Part shown: positions 8,001 to 14,586 of the stretch, in pieces
Position numbering within the stretch: position 1 is the first letter of the stretch
How the letters are laid out: the number at the start of each line of letters is the position of its first letter
NCBI GenBank assembly: GCA_026770585.1
Contig: MU646495.1
Span: 182,201 to 200,916 of the forward strand
DNA length: 18,716 nucleotides
Reading direction: 5' to 3'
Source of the DNA: Baffinella frigidus
Taxonomy: Eukaryota; Cryptophyceae; Cryptomonadales; Baffinellaceae
Program-made: the position numbers and the translations under genes
Notes under the pieces: generated by a model
The model's database searches: none
Told to the model about the DNA's origin: nothing
Seen by the model: only the letters and a program-made list of their open reading frames with translations

Positions 8001-11000
8001 TGCAACCTCCCAGATGAGCGTCCATGAGTGCTCCGCCAACGTACCCTTTCTGAGATTGACCACAGGTTACGAGCCCGACTCTCCTCTCACACATCCACTA
8101 ACAGGAGGGCGTAGACGTGAACGCAACCGACGGTTCCAAGAACACGCCCCTCCACTGGGCGGCATCCTCAGGGGGCGTCGACGCAGGGCGCATGCTGTTG
8201 GATGCGGGCGCTGATTTGACGACGCGCGGGCATGGGGGGGACCAGCCGCTGCATATCGCTGCGGCGCACGGTGCGTGCCCGCCCTCGGCTTCAAACGGAA
8301 AATCGCATAGGTTATTGTAGCACGAGCGCGAGAAGCTCGTGTTGGTTTGACGATGCGCGGGCATGGGGGGGGTCGGTCGCTGCATATCGCTGCGGCGCAC
8401 GGTGCGTCTGGGGATACTACCCCGTGTAGGATGACCGGAGTGACTTTACACAGTCACGTCCACTATAAACACGTGGTAGTATCCTCCGTGTGCGTCTTGG
8501 TGTTGTGCTCGAGCTGCATATAGAAGTTGACCCCCCAGCACTTGACGGTCCCGGGTTCAACGGAAAGCATGGGGGGGGGCAGCCTCTGCATATCGCTGCG
8601 GCGTACGGTGCGTGCCCCGCGCCCTTTCCAACGGGAAATCGCACAGGTTGTTGGGTCACCACGCTCATAAGGAGGCGCACCGTCCCTAGGGTCCTACTGT
8701 AGGTCGATACCGAGGTCCCTACGCACGGTGCGTCGTGGTGTTGTGCCCGAGCTGCCTGTAGAAGTTGACCCCCCAGCACTTGACGGTCGCGTGTCCCGCA
8801 TCCCCGGCTTTCAACGAAAGCGCACAAGTTGTTGGGAACACGCACACGTAGCACGAGGGGGTTTTGGTCTCAGGTTGAGGGTTGGGACAGACGTGCGCGG
8901 AGAAACGCGAGTAGCCCAGACTGGTGCATGTAGGGTGGTCATGTGCTCCTATTACTAGCCCTACCGAAGGACCCTAGGGCAGCACGTGTCCTTATTCACG
9001 AGGAAACCCTGTAGGGAGACTGAAGCGGGGCGGCTCTGCCGGTTCGCGTTTCTGCACCTCAACTGCTCCTCTCGAGCCGTGCCCCCCCCTAGGATCACCG
9101 CAGGGCTTTAGGTATAGGCCTACTGTAGGGTCCTAGCGGTGTGCGCCTCCTTATGAGCGAAGTACCCGTGGAGCCCACACGGATGACTGTAGGGGGGGAC
9201 TGACGCCGGGCGCCTCTGAAGGCCGCTTCGCGTTTCTGCAACTGCTCATCTCTACCCGCGCCCCCCCCCCTAGGACCACCGTAGGGCTATAGGTTTACGC
9301 CTACTGCAGGGTCCTAGGGGGACTAGGGGGATGCGCCTTCTTATGAGCAAGGTAACCGTGTAGCAATGTTTGAGGGACTGAATGTTTGAGGGACTGAAGG
9401 TGGGTGCCTCTGCAGGACGGGTGGCGTTTCTGCAACTGCTCCTCTCGAGCCGTCCCCCCCTAGGATCACCGCAGGGTTTTAGATCGCCCTAACGCGGTCC
9501 TGGGGGGGGGGGGCTCCTTATGAACGAGGTACCTCTGTAAGGGAAGTGACGCTGGGCGGCTCTGCAGGGCGGGTGGCGTTCCTGCAACTGCTCCTCTCGA
9601 GAGGCGCGGACCTCGACTCCCTCAACGACGGTGCTTGCCTGTCCTTCGCAGTCCTAATCACGACTCTTGCGTCTTTCCTTAGCTGTCCTAACCATGACCC
9701 TTGCTCCACGTGAAAGCCACAGTTGCCATTTCCTCCCGGATTTCCGGGGGAGGGGTTTGCTGACTTTTGGCGTGTTTTTCCCAGGCGGGATTCAATTTTG
9801 GACATATTCCCCAAGTCACCGGTCCCTGCTAAGTGGGTAAGCCATACTGTAGGACCCTGTGGAGGTGCGTGTGCGTATTCGAGAGTTGTCTATGTGCTCC
9901 GCTCGAAAGGCGCGGACCTCGACCCCCTCAACGACGGTGCTTGCCTGTCCTTCGCAGTCCTAACCAAGACTCCTGCGTCTTTCCTTAGCTGTCCTAACCA
10001 CGACCCTTGCTTAACTTGAGAGCCACCGTTGCCACCCCCCCCCGGATTTCCGCGGGGGGATTTGCTGCCTGTTGGCGTGTTTTCCCCGGGTGAGAATCAT
10101 TTTTGGTCCGCTGGAGAGGCGCGGACTTCGACTCCCTAAACGACGGTGCGTCCCTTTCCTCTAGTTTTTTGGGGGCTCCCACCAGGCCTTGTGGTTCCCC
10201 CTCCAGCTGTGCTGGCCATCACTCTCCTGATATCCCGTAAGTGGCCATGGGGTCAACATTGACCCCAAAGAGGTCCTAGGCAGGTCCTAGGGCCCTACGG
10301 TAGGGGCGTGCCGACCATGACTCTTCATGTACGGTACAGGGGATGTCTCGAATAAGGACACACAGAACTAGGTTCCTACGGTATGACTATTCCTAGGAGC
10401 CTCGAGCCACCCTAGAAACGGTGCGTGGCCTTACTCGCGAGTAACCCATGTAGCATGCGAGTGTTTTCAGCGTCTCTGGGCGTGCCTGCCATCTGCGCCG
10501 GAACCAAGTAGGGCCCAGTCTACAGCGATGCGTGCTTCACCTTGCTCACCACCGACCCTCACGGTCGGACCAAATCGACGATTTTGGGGGGCCATTTTCC
10601 TTCGACGGAGGGGTCAGATCCGAACCCTCGCCGGGTACGTGTGAGGTCTTAAAATCGACGATTTGGTCCTCCCGTGAGGGTTGGTGGTAAGCAGGGAACA
10701 CTCTAGAGCGTCTGGAGCGTCCACCTTGCTTAAGCAGGGCACAGTCTTGAGCGATGCGTGCTCCGCCTTGCTTCCCTCAAGTGCGGTTCGTGCTGACCTT
10801 CACTACAAACACTGGTGAACTACACTGTGGGTGGTGTATCCCCACACGAGGGGGTCTCCTCTTGAGGCGAAAGACGGGTCCATCCGAGGGTCCTCACGCT
10901 CGTGCTGGTGTGGCCTCTCAGCCCTAAATTCCCCAGTGGCCTCTCAACCCTGAACTCAAACCCCTCAACCCTAAACCCTAAACCCCAAACCCTCAACCCA

Positions 11001-11510
11001 AACCTCTAAACCCTAAACACTAAACCCAAAACACTAAACACTAAACCCTAAACCCTAAACCCTAAACCCTAAACCCTAAACCCTGAACCCTGAACCCTGA
11101 ACCCTGAACCCTGAACCCTGAACCCTGAACCCTGAACCCTGAACTCTGAACCCTGAACCCTGAACCCTGAACCCTAAATCCTGAACCCTAAACCCTAAAC
11201 CCTAAACCCTAAACCCTAAACACGAAACCCTAAACCTTAAACCCCAAACCCTACACACTAAACCCTAAACCCTAAACCCTTAACCCTAAACCCTCAAGCT
11301 TAAACCCTAAACCCTAAACCCTACACCCTAAACCCTAAACCCTAATCTCCAAACCATAAACCATAAACCCTAAACCCTAAACCCTCAACACAAACCCTTA
11401 ACCTTAAACCCCAAACCCCAAACCCCAAACCCCAAACCACAAACCCCAAACCAGATGACCTCTCGCCACGGCACATGATCAACCTCATCGTCGAGCAGAA
11501 TCCTGCATAG
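5064..11510 (+). CDS. Seven-exon gene: acidic Cys/His-rich module plus C-terminal ankyrin repeats
   Basis: Proposed exons: 5064-5271, 5385-5948, 6412-6592, 7309-7396, 8105-8270, 9568-9630 and 11455-11510 (TAG). They total 1326 bp and 441 aa, and every GT-AG junction preserves the frame (phases 1,1,2,0,1,1). Residues 1-60 carry basic clusters (NKKRRSSS, GEKRKA), suggesting nuclear import. Residues 125-189 hold C125, C130, C141, H145, C151, C157, H158, C163, H178, C182 and H189 with FGHGVRVRCAGG and FKWCN, a possible zinc-binding module I do not recognise. About 200-257 is Glu/Ala-rich. Exon 3 (LENVDEQVGGDVRNILALH onward) is unrecognised. Residues ~331-441 are ankyrin repeats (TPLHWAA, LLDAGADLT, PLHIAAAHG, FLQLLLSRGADLDSLND). 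Ankyrin repeats bind partner proteins; no enzyme domain is seen. The exon 2-3 junction is the least certain: without it, exon 2 reads on to a stop at 6131-6133 and the ankyrin part would be a separate gene. Confidence 0.72.
5953..6093. mobile_element. Foldback MITE-like element, family E (copy 1), at a splice donor
   Basis: A 141-bp near-complete inverted repeat. The ends GCCCATCAACCCTCACA and TGTGAGGGTTGGTGGGC differ at one of 17 positions. The arms meet at GGCCGTCGGA/TTCCGACGGCC near 6012-6033. The element starts four bases after the proposed donor at 5949. If unspliced, it would supply the C-terminus of the preceding reading frame. Its ends resemble those of copy 2 at 10541-10693. Confidence 0.88.
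6094..6411 (+). other. Remainder of ankyrin-gene intron 2
   Basis: There is no recognisable repeat or coding exon here. A short frame from 6085 has no family features. The segment ends with the acceptor CAG at 6409-6411, preceded by a moderately pyrimidine-rich stretch. Confidence 0.4.
6471..7096 (+). repeat. Tandem triplication of the 3' part of ankyrin-gene exon 3 plus intron start
   Basis: The exon tail starting CACCGCAAGGCGATCCTC at 6471 recurs at 6738 (267 bp apart). A shorter tail starting GTGCATCCGC appears at 6503, 6770 and 7011. All three copies end in an AG|GT donor (6592/6593, about 6859/6860 and about 7099/7100). Only the first has an upstream acceptor (6409-6411). The intervals carry a CCTAGGCAATCCCTAGG/CCTACCGTAGG hairpin core and a shared AATGTACACTTTAAAGTTAC stretch. 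Confidence 0.9.
7154..7305. repeat. Telomere-like CCCAAAACC/CCCTAA array ending at a splice acceptor
   Basis: Degenerate units (CAACCCTGAACC, CCCAAAACCC, CCCTACACC) run to within a few bases of the acceptor CAG at 7306-7308 of ankyrin-gene exon 4. Confidence 0.85.
7405..7720. repeat. CACTCTA/CACTCTG minisatellite in ankyrin-gene intron 4
   Basis: About 45 imperfect 7-bp units (CACTCTA, CACTCTG, CACTCTC) begin eight bases after the donor at 7397. Open frames across it are repeat artefacts. The pyrimidine-rich strand is the transcribed sense strand. Confidence 0.92.
7789..8071 (-). mobile_element. Possible tRNA-derived SINE-like insertion
   Basis: The segment is bounded by a direct repeat, GACCACAGGTTA, near 7790 and 8059. 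On the minus strand near 8043-7990 there is a box-A-like TGGCGGAGCAC and, about 39 bp later, a box-B-like AGTTCAGTCCC. The strand then runs on to a T-rich stretch near 7900. Promoter matches are partial, so this is a suggestion only. It sits in intron 4, just upstream of exon 5. Confidence 0.35.
8225..8830 (+). repeat. Repeated copies of the ankyrin-gene exon 5 donor edge
   Basis: The exon end CTGCATATCGCTGCGGCGCA followed by CG|GTGCGT occurs at 8249-8276 (real donor 8271), 8380-8407 and, with one change, 8586-8613. Intron sequence after the donor is also duplicated: GAAGTTGACCCCCCAGCACT occurs near 8524 and 8762, and AAATCGCA(C/T)AGGTT near 8303 and 8635. Copies two and three lack an acceptor of their own. 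A family B-like fragment lies at about 8667-8735. Confidence 0.85.
8945..9014. mobile_element. Family B element, right part
   Basis: A core with CCCTACCGAAGGACCCTAGG is followed by the right arm (CACGTGTCCTTATTCACGAG, then GAAACCCTGTAG). The left arm is decayed. It immediately precedes the first partial copy of ankyrin-gene exon 6. Confidence 0.55.
9010..9541 (+). repeat. Three tandem units of [5' part of ankyrin exon 6 + family A right half]
   Basis: The acceptor side of exon 6 (GCGTTTCTGCA ... CTGCTCCTCTCGAG) appears in decayed form near 9042-9075, 9224-9255 and 9418-9450. Each copy is interrupted by a CCCCCCCTAGGA core and a family A right arm (about 9080-9175, 9257-9361, 9455-9539). The intact exon follows at 9568-9630. 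Only the third copy keeps a clear TCTGCAG acceptor. Confidence 0.85.
9601..10150 (+). repeat. Copies of the 3' part of ankyrin exon 6 plus following intron
   Basis: The intact exon end (GGCGCGGACCTCGACTCCCT, donor at 9631) recurs at about 9909-9936 (donor 9937) and 10118-10145 (donor 10146). Intron sequence after the first two is also duplicated: CTTGCCTGTCCTTCGCAGTC at 9634 and 9940, and the C/G-rich GGATTTCCG stretch near 9739 and 10043. The repeat period is 306 bp. A decayed family B arm lies near 9838-9890. Confidence 0.88.
10231..10320. mobile_element. Family C element, left end and core
   Basis: The left end TATCCCGTAAGTGGCCA is followed by GGTCCTAGGCAGGTCCTAGG and GCCCTACGGTAGGGG. The expected right inverted end is not recognisable. 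An inner inverted pair, GGGGTCAA/TTGACCCC, is present. Confidence 0.6.
10335..10452. mobile_element. Family B foldback element
   Basis: Both arms are present: TACAGGGGATGTCTCGAATA, then AGGACACAC, at the left; and GGTGCGTGGCCTTACTCGCG, then AGTAACCCATGTA, at the right. The core contains CCTAGGAGCC. Confidence 0.7.
10541..10693. mobile_element. Foldback MITE-like element, family E (copy 2)
   Basis: The left arm (CTTGCTCACCACCGACCCTC, then ACGGTCGGACCAAATCGACG) pairs with the right arm (CGACGATTTGGTCCTCCCGT, then GAGGGTTGGTGGTAAGCAG). The end motif CCACCAACCCTCAC is shared with copy 1 at 5953-6093. The interiors are unrelated apart from being foldbacks. Related direct repeats lie on both sides (see the findings). 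Confidence 0.85.
10925..11453. repeat. Long interstitial telomere-like array ending at a splice acceptor
   Basis: About 530 bp of CCCTAAA units, including a homogeneous run of CCCTGAA variants (about 11084-11180) and CCCCAAA variants at the end. The last unit runs directly into the acceptor CAG at 11452-11454 of the terminal ankyrin-gene exon. Confidence 0.95.
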
Positions 11511-11564
11511 AAAGCGCCCTCGCAGCAGAGTAAGGCGGAGTGTGTACAGGGGTACCTCGTCCAT

Positions 11565-11684
11565 TACAGGGGTACCTCGCTCATAAGAAAGCGTCCCGCC
11601 CTGGGACCATCATAGGGCCCTAGGCATAGGCCTACTGTAGGGTCCTAGGGGGGGGCGTTTTCTTGTGAGCGGGGTAGCCCTGTA
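11565..11684. mobile_element. Family A foldback element
   Basis: Full arms surround a core with TAGGGCCCTAGGCATAGGCC. A second left end (TACAGGGGTACCTCGTCCAT) lies just upstream at 11545, suggesting insertion beside or into another copy. It begins 54 bp after the ankyrin-gene stop codon. Confidence 0.85.
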
Positions 11685-11696
11685 GTGCGGAGTGTG

Positions 11697-11883
11697 TACA
11701 GGGGTACCTCGTCCATAAGAAACGGTTGTGATAAGAACGGAGCGTTTCCGAGGGGTGGCGGTTCTTAGTTTTGAAGAACGGCGGGGCGGGCGTTTTTCCT
11801 CTCGGTGTGAATAAATATGAACGAACAGGCGACTGTTTCCCCACCAACCTGCAAGTTCAAAAAACGTTGGCCCAAACATCTCT
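11697..11883. mobile_element. Longer family A-end element or fragment (A-long type)
   Basis: It starts with TACAGGGGTACCTCGTCCAT, then AAGAAACGGTTGTGATAAGA and AACGGAGCG. The reverse complement of this start closely matches the right end of the element at 17046-17317. Its own right end appears to be cut by the family A copy at 11884. Confidence 0.6.
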
Positions 11884-12013
11884 TACAGGGGTACCCCGCT
11901 CATCAGAAAGGACCCCCCCCCCCTACAGTGTAGGACCACCATAGGGCCCTAGGCATAGGCCTGCTGTACAGTCCTCGGGGGAGGTGCTTTCTTATGAGCG
12001 AGGTACCCCTGTA
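11884..12013. mobile_element. Family A foldback element
   Basis: The arms are TACAGGGGTACCCCGCTCAT and the inverse ending in GGTACCCCTGTA, around a core with TAGGGCCCTAGGCATAGGCC. 130 bp. Confidence 0.85.
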
Positions 12014-12062
12014 CCCCCACCAAAACGCCTGGAGCTCGGAGGACGACGTCCTCTAATCCCAG

Positions 12063-12203
12063 GGCGAGTTCAACTCTGGTTCAGAATCTGAGGGTGATGT
12101 GGCCGTGGGCGCCGGATCTGGATCTGAGAGTGAGGGGCGGAAGGAAAACGCGGGTATTAATGGATTGTCAAACACGACCGTGACGAGCCAGAAGAGGAGG
12201 TGA
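12063..12203 (+). CDS. Possible orphan terminal exon, Ser/Glu-rich (low confidence)
   Basis: After a CAG at 12060-12062, the frame encodes 46 residues (FNSGSESEGDVAVGAGSGSE and on, with a basic end SQKRR) before TGA at 12201-12203. The same frame has a stop just upstream (12054-12056), so it would need splicing. No partner exon is identified. It may be a gene remnant or chance. Confidence 0.22.
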   Translation, partial: GEFNSGSESEGDVAVGAGSGSESEGRKENAGINGLSNTTVTSQKRR

Positions 12204-12221
12204 AACGAGACGTAAGAGCCC

Positions 12222-12398
12222 TACCACGCAAGAGTGTAGGGCAGAGTGGCCTGCAGGAGAAATAGCCAGATCTGGCTATTTTCAAATGTTCATAAGTCAA
12301 CATTCTCCCCAGAGAAAAATCGAAATTTCGGGAAGTTGATACAAAGTCCGTGTGAACTGACTTGTTTTCCCAGGTCTGTGTTACACTCTTGCGTGGTA
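12222..12398. mobile_element. MITE-like element, family D (copy 2, inverted relative to copy 1)
   Basis: Begins TACCACGCAAGAGTGTAGGG and ends TTACACTCTTGCGTGGTA, an imperfect inverted repeat. The interior is the reverse complement of 1852-2027 with scattered differences (for example ATGTTCATAAGTCAACATTC and CAGAGAAAAATCGAA). No coding capacity. Confidence 0.85.
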
Positions 12399-12465
12399 GG
12401 TAGCTAGCAGTCCGCGACCGCCCCTGAGGGTGGGGGAGAGAAGGAGGAAATCCGGTCTGTGTTTT

Positions 12466-12591
12466 CAAGTTCTGGTTTCTTTTAGCCCAGATACCCCTGT
12501 AGTCAACCCTCTGGGTCGAAATTCAGAAAACGGGGGGCGCAAATCCAGTCGTGTTCGCAAGTTCTGGTTTCTTAGCCCAGATACCCCTGTA
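12466..12591. repeat. Direct repeat pair ending in TAGCCCAGATACCCCTGTA
   Basis: CAAGTTCTGGTTTCTTTTAG continuing CCCAGATACCCCTGTA at 12466-12501 recurs, two bases shorter, at 12558-12591. A reverse-complement piece (GGGATATCTGGGCTAAGAA) lies near 16889. This may be the end of a further element family related to A by the CCCCTGTA terminus. Confidence 0.6.
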
Positions 12592-12712
12592 CAGGGGTGC
12601 CTCGCTCACAAGTAACTGCCAGCCCCCTGGGACCACCTTAGGGCCCTAGACTAGGCATAGGCCTACTGTAGGGTCCCAGGGGGTGGTTTTTAATGAGGGA
12701 GGTACCCCTGTA
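12590..12712. mobile_element. Family A foldback element
   Basis: The arms are TACAGGGGTGCCTCGCTCAC and the inverse ending in GGTACCCCTGTA, around a core with TAGGGCCCTAGACTAGGCAT. Confidence 0.8.
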
Positions 12713-12775
12713 CAACTCAAAGCTTCCCCCGCTCCCAGTTACGCTCCAGACAAAAATAAATATGTTCGCTCTTCA

Positions 12776-12878
12776 TATCCCTTAAGTGGCCAGTAGGCTC
12801 GTACGCCCTACCGTAGGGCACTAGGACCTGCCTAGGGCGAGTTAGGGCGAATATTCACCCTATGGTCACTTGAGGATA
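12776..12878. mobile_element. Family C foldback element
   Basis: The ends TATCCCTTAAGTGGCCA and TGGTCACTTGAGGATA pair around a core with GCCCTACCGTAGGGCACTAG and CCTAGGGCGAG. Its last bases overlap the start of the next family A copy. Confidence 0.8.
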
Positions 12879-12992
12879 CAGGGTTCCCTCGCTCAGAAGA
12901 AAATGGCCCCCACTGAGGACCACATTAGAGGCATAGGCATAGTTCTACTGCAGGGTCCCTGGGGGGTGGTTGAGAGCTAGTTGGCCCCTGTA
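12877..12992. mobile_element. Decayed family A element
   Basis: The left end TACAGGGTTCCCTCGCTCAG and right end TTGGCCCCTGTA are recognisable, with GGCATAGTTCTACTGCAGGG in the core. It abuts the duplicated RPL19 3' end that starts at 12995. Confidence 0.6.
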
Positions 12993-12994
12993 CG

Positions 12995-13119
12995 TGTGCC
13001 TGCAAAAGTCTGACAACATTTTTGCTCAACGCGACTCAACAGCTGTCCCCACGCCACAAGTCTCCGTTTCCACCCAATTTACTCATAGTTCGTGCGCTTA
13101 CGGCTTACGCCTTGGGCTT
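12995..13119 (-). pseudogene. Truncated duplicate of the RPL19 3' end
   Basis: TGTGCCTGCAAAA, CACGCCACAAGT, CCACCCAATTTACTCA and GGCTTACGCCTTGGGCTT occur here in the same order as at 13147-13272. The last piece is the reverse complement of the RPL19 codons PKA plus stop. The copy therefore holds only the final few codons, the stop and about 100 bp of 3' flank, and cannot be a gene by itself. Confidence 0.85.
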
Positions 13120-13256
13120 TAACGTGCTGGCTCTACCTACTGTGCATGTGCCTGCAAAATTCTGAGACTGTGTATGCATGCTGGACTCCACTCAACAGCC
13201 GTGCCCACGCCACAAGTGTCCGTTCCCACCCAATTTACTCACAGTTGGTGCATGGC

Positions 13257-14586
13257 TTACGCCTTGGGCTTCTTCTCCTTCTTCTTCTTCTCCGCGGCGG
13301 GCGCAGCCGCGGGGGTCTCCACGGGGGTCTCCTCCTGGGAGGAGGTGCCGCGCTTCTCGTCGACGCGCGCGGCCCTGCACAGGAAACATCGGGCTTGTTA
13401 GTGGCTGCTTCCTCGGGTGAAGCGAGGCGCGAGGAGGAGGGGGGGGATGCTGCGGCTCATCGACACACCGAGACCGTGCGACAACACCTGTTGATTTCTC
13501 TTCAATGCTCCGGGTGCTTGTGGGTGGGGGGATTGAATTGGCAGGCGTGGAGCGTGGATGGGAAAGAGGAGGCACCGGCGCTCGCGGGCGGCCTTGGACT
13601 TGATGCGGCGCGCCTCGGCCTGCACACGGAAACCACGCGTGTCAACCAACGATGCCCGCACGACCACCACGCTACAACCACGCGTGTCAACGATGCCCAC
13701 GCCTGTTTGTCTGTTTCCGTTCCTGCAGCTCTCTCCTGCGTGGTCATCCCACACTGAAGAAAACAAACAAGGGCCGCAATGCACTGCACTATAAACAAGA
13801 CCTGTCGTTGATACATGATGGACAATCCGCTTGGAGGGGAGACGCTGGGAGGGGAAAGGGGAAAGGGGAAAGGGGAAAGAAAGGGGGGGGCACCTGGTCG
13901 TTGAGCTGCTTCTCGCGGGTCTTCTCGGCCTTGGCCTTGTGGATGAACTCGATCAGGTTGCGCTTGTTCTTGAACACGTTACCCTGGGACGCGCGGCGTG
14001 GGAGTCAGTGTGGGCGGGAGGCGGACGTGGACACGCTGCTGCATGCGTTGTTCTGTGTGCTGCTGCGGCAAGATGAACCAACCGTACCGCCAACCAACCG
14101 TACCGTCTCCCGGTCAAGTTGATCTGCGCTAACAGCTGTTGCAATCCCAGCTGCTGCCCTGCGCTGGATGGGCAAGGTGGCGGGAGCAGGTTGAGGGCTC
14201 ACCTTGCACTTGAGGTAGAGGACGTGGTACAGGTGCTTGTCGATCTTCTTCGAGTCCCTGTACTTGGAGAGGAGGCGGCGGAGCACGCGCTGGCGGCGCA
14301 TCCAGATCACCTTGGACGGGAGACGCGCGTTCGCGGTACCCTTCCTCTTGCCGATGCCCTGGTGGCGGCCCTTCCGCTTGGCGTCGTTCTTCCGGTGCAC
14401 GCGCGCGCGGGAGTGGATGGTCACCGGCTTGCGGATCACATACCCATCCTTGACGAGCTTGCGGATGTTCTGGCGGGAGTTCGCCATCGAGATCTCATTG
14501 ACCTCATTGGGATCCAGCCAGATCTTGCCCTGACCGCACTTGAGCACGGACGAAGCCAGACGCTTCTGGAGGCGAAGCGACACCAT
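13257..14586 (-). CDS. RPL19: 60S ribosomal protein L19 (eL19)
   Basis: Four coding exons on the minus strand: 14586-14203, 13983-13894, 13619-13576 and 13374-13257 (TAA at 13257-13259). They give 211 aa and all junctions are GT-AG (phases 0,0,2). [50 protein letters not shown] and [12 protein letters not shown] are hallmark eL19 stretches. Exon 2 gives [20 protein letters not shown], and exon 3 [14 protein letters not shown]. The C-terminal tail is Ala/Pro/Lys-rich, a little longer than in animals. The protein is a structural component of the cytosolic large ribosomal subunit. ATG 14584-14586 is chosen because it gives the conserved N-terminus. It directly follows a CAG, so a 5' UTR intron, or a trans-splice acceptor if this lineage uses one, is possible. 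Introns are short (219, 274, 201 bp) and free of foldback elements, unlike those of the neighbouring genes. Confidence 0.97.
13621..13700. repeat. Short tandem duplication in RPL19 intron 2
   Basis: ACCACGCGTGTCAACCAACG, then ATGCCCGCACG, is followed about 45 bp later by ACCACGCGTGTCAACGATGC, then CCACG. It begins about 13 bp beyond the exon-3 acceptor, on the intron side. Confidence 0.7.

Noticed and set aside
9000-9540. Regularly spaced repeats resembling a CRISPR array
   Set aside because: The units are ~180 bp and degenerate, contain exon and foldback pieces, have no short conserved direct repeat with unique spacers, and occur in a eukaryotic gene.
13092-13757. 221-codon plus-strand frame across the RPL19 3' exons
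   Set aside because: It runs opposite to RPL19 exons and introns, covers the duplicated tail, and has no recognisable features.
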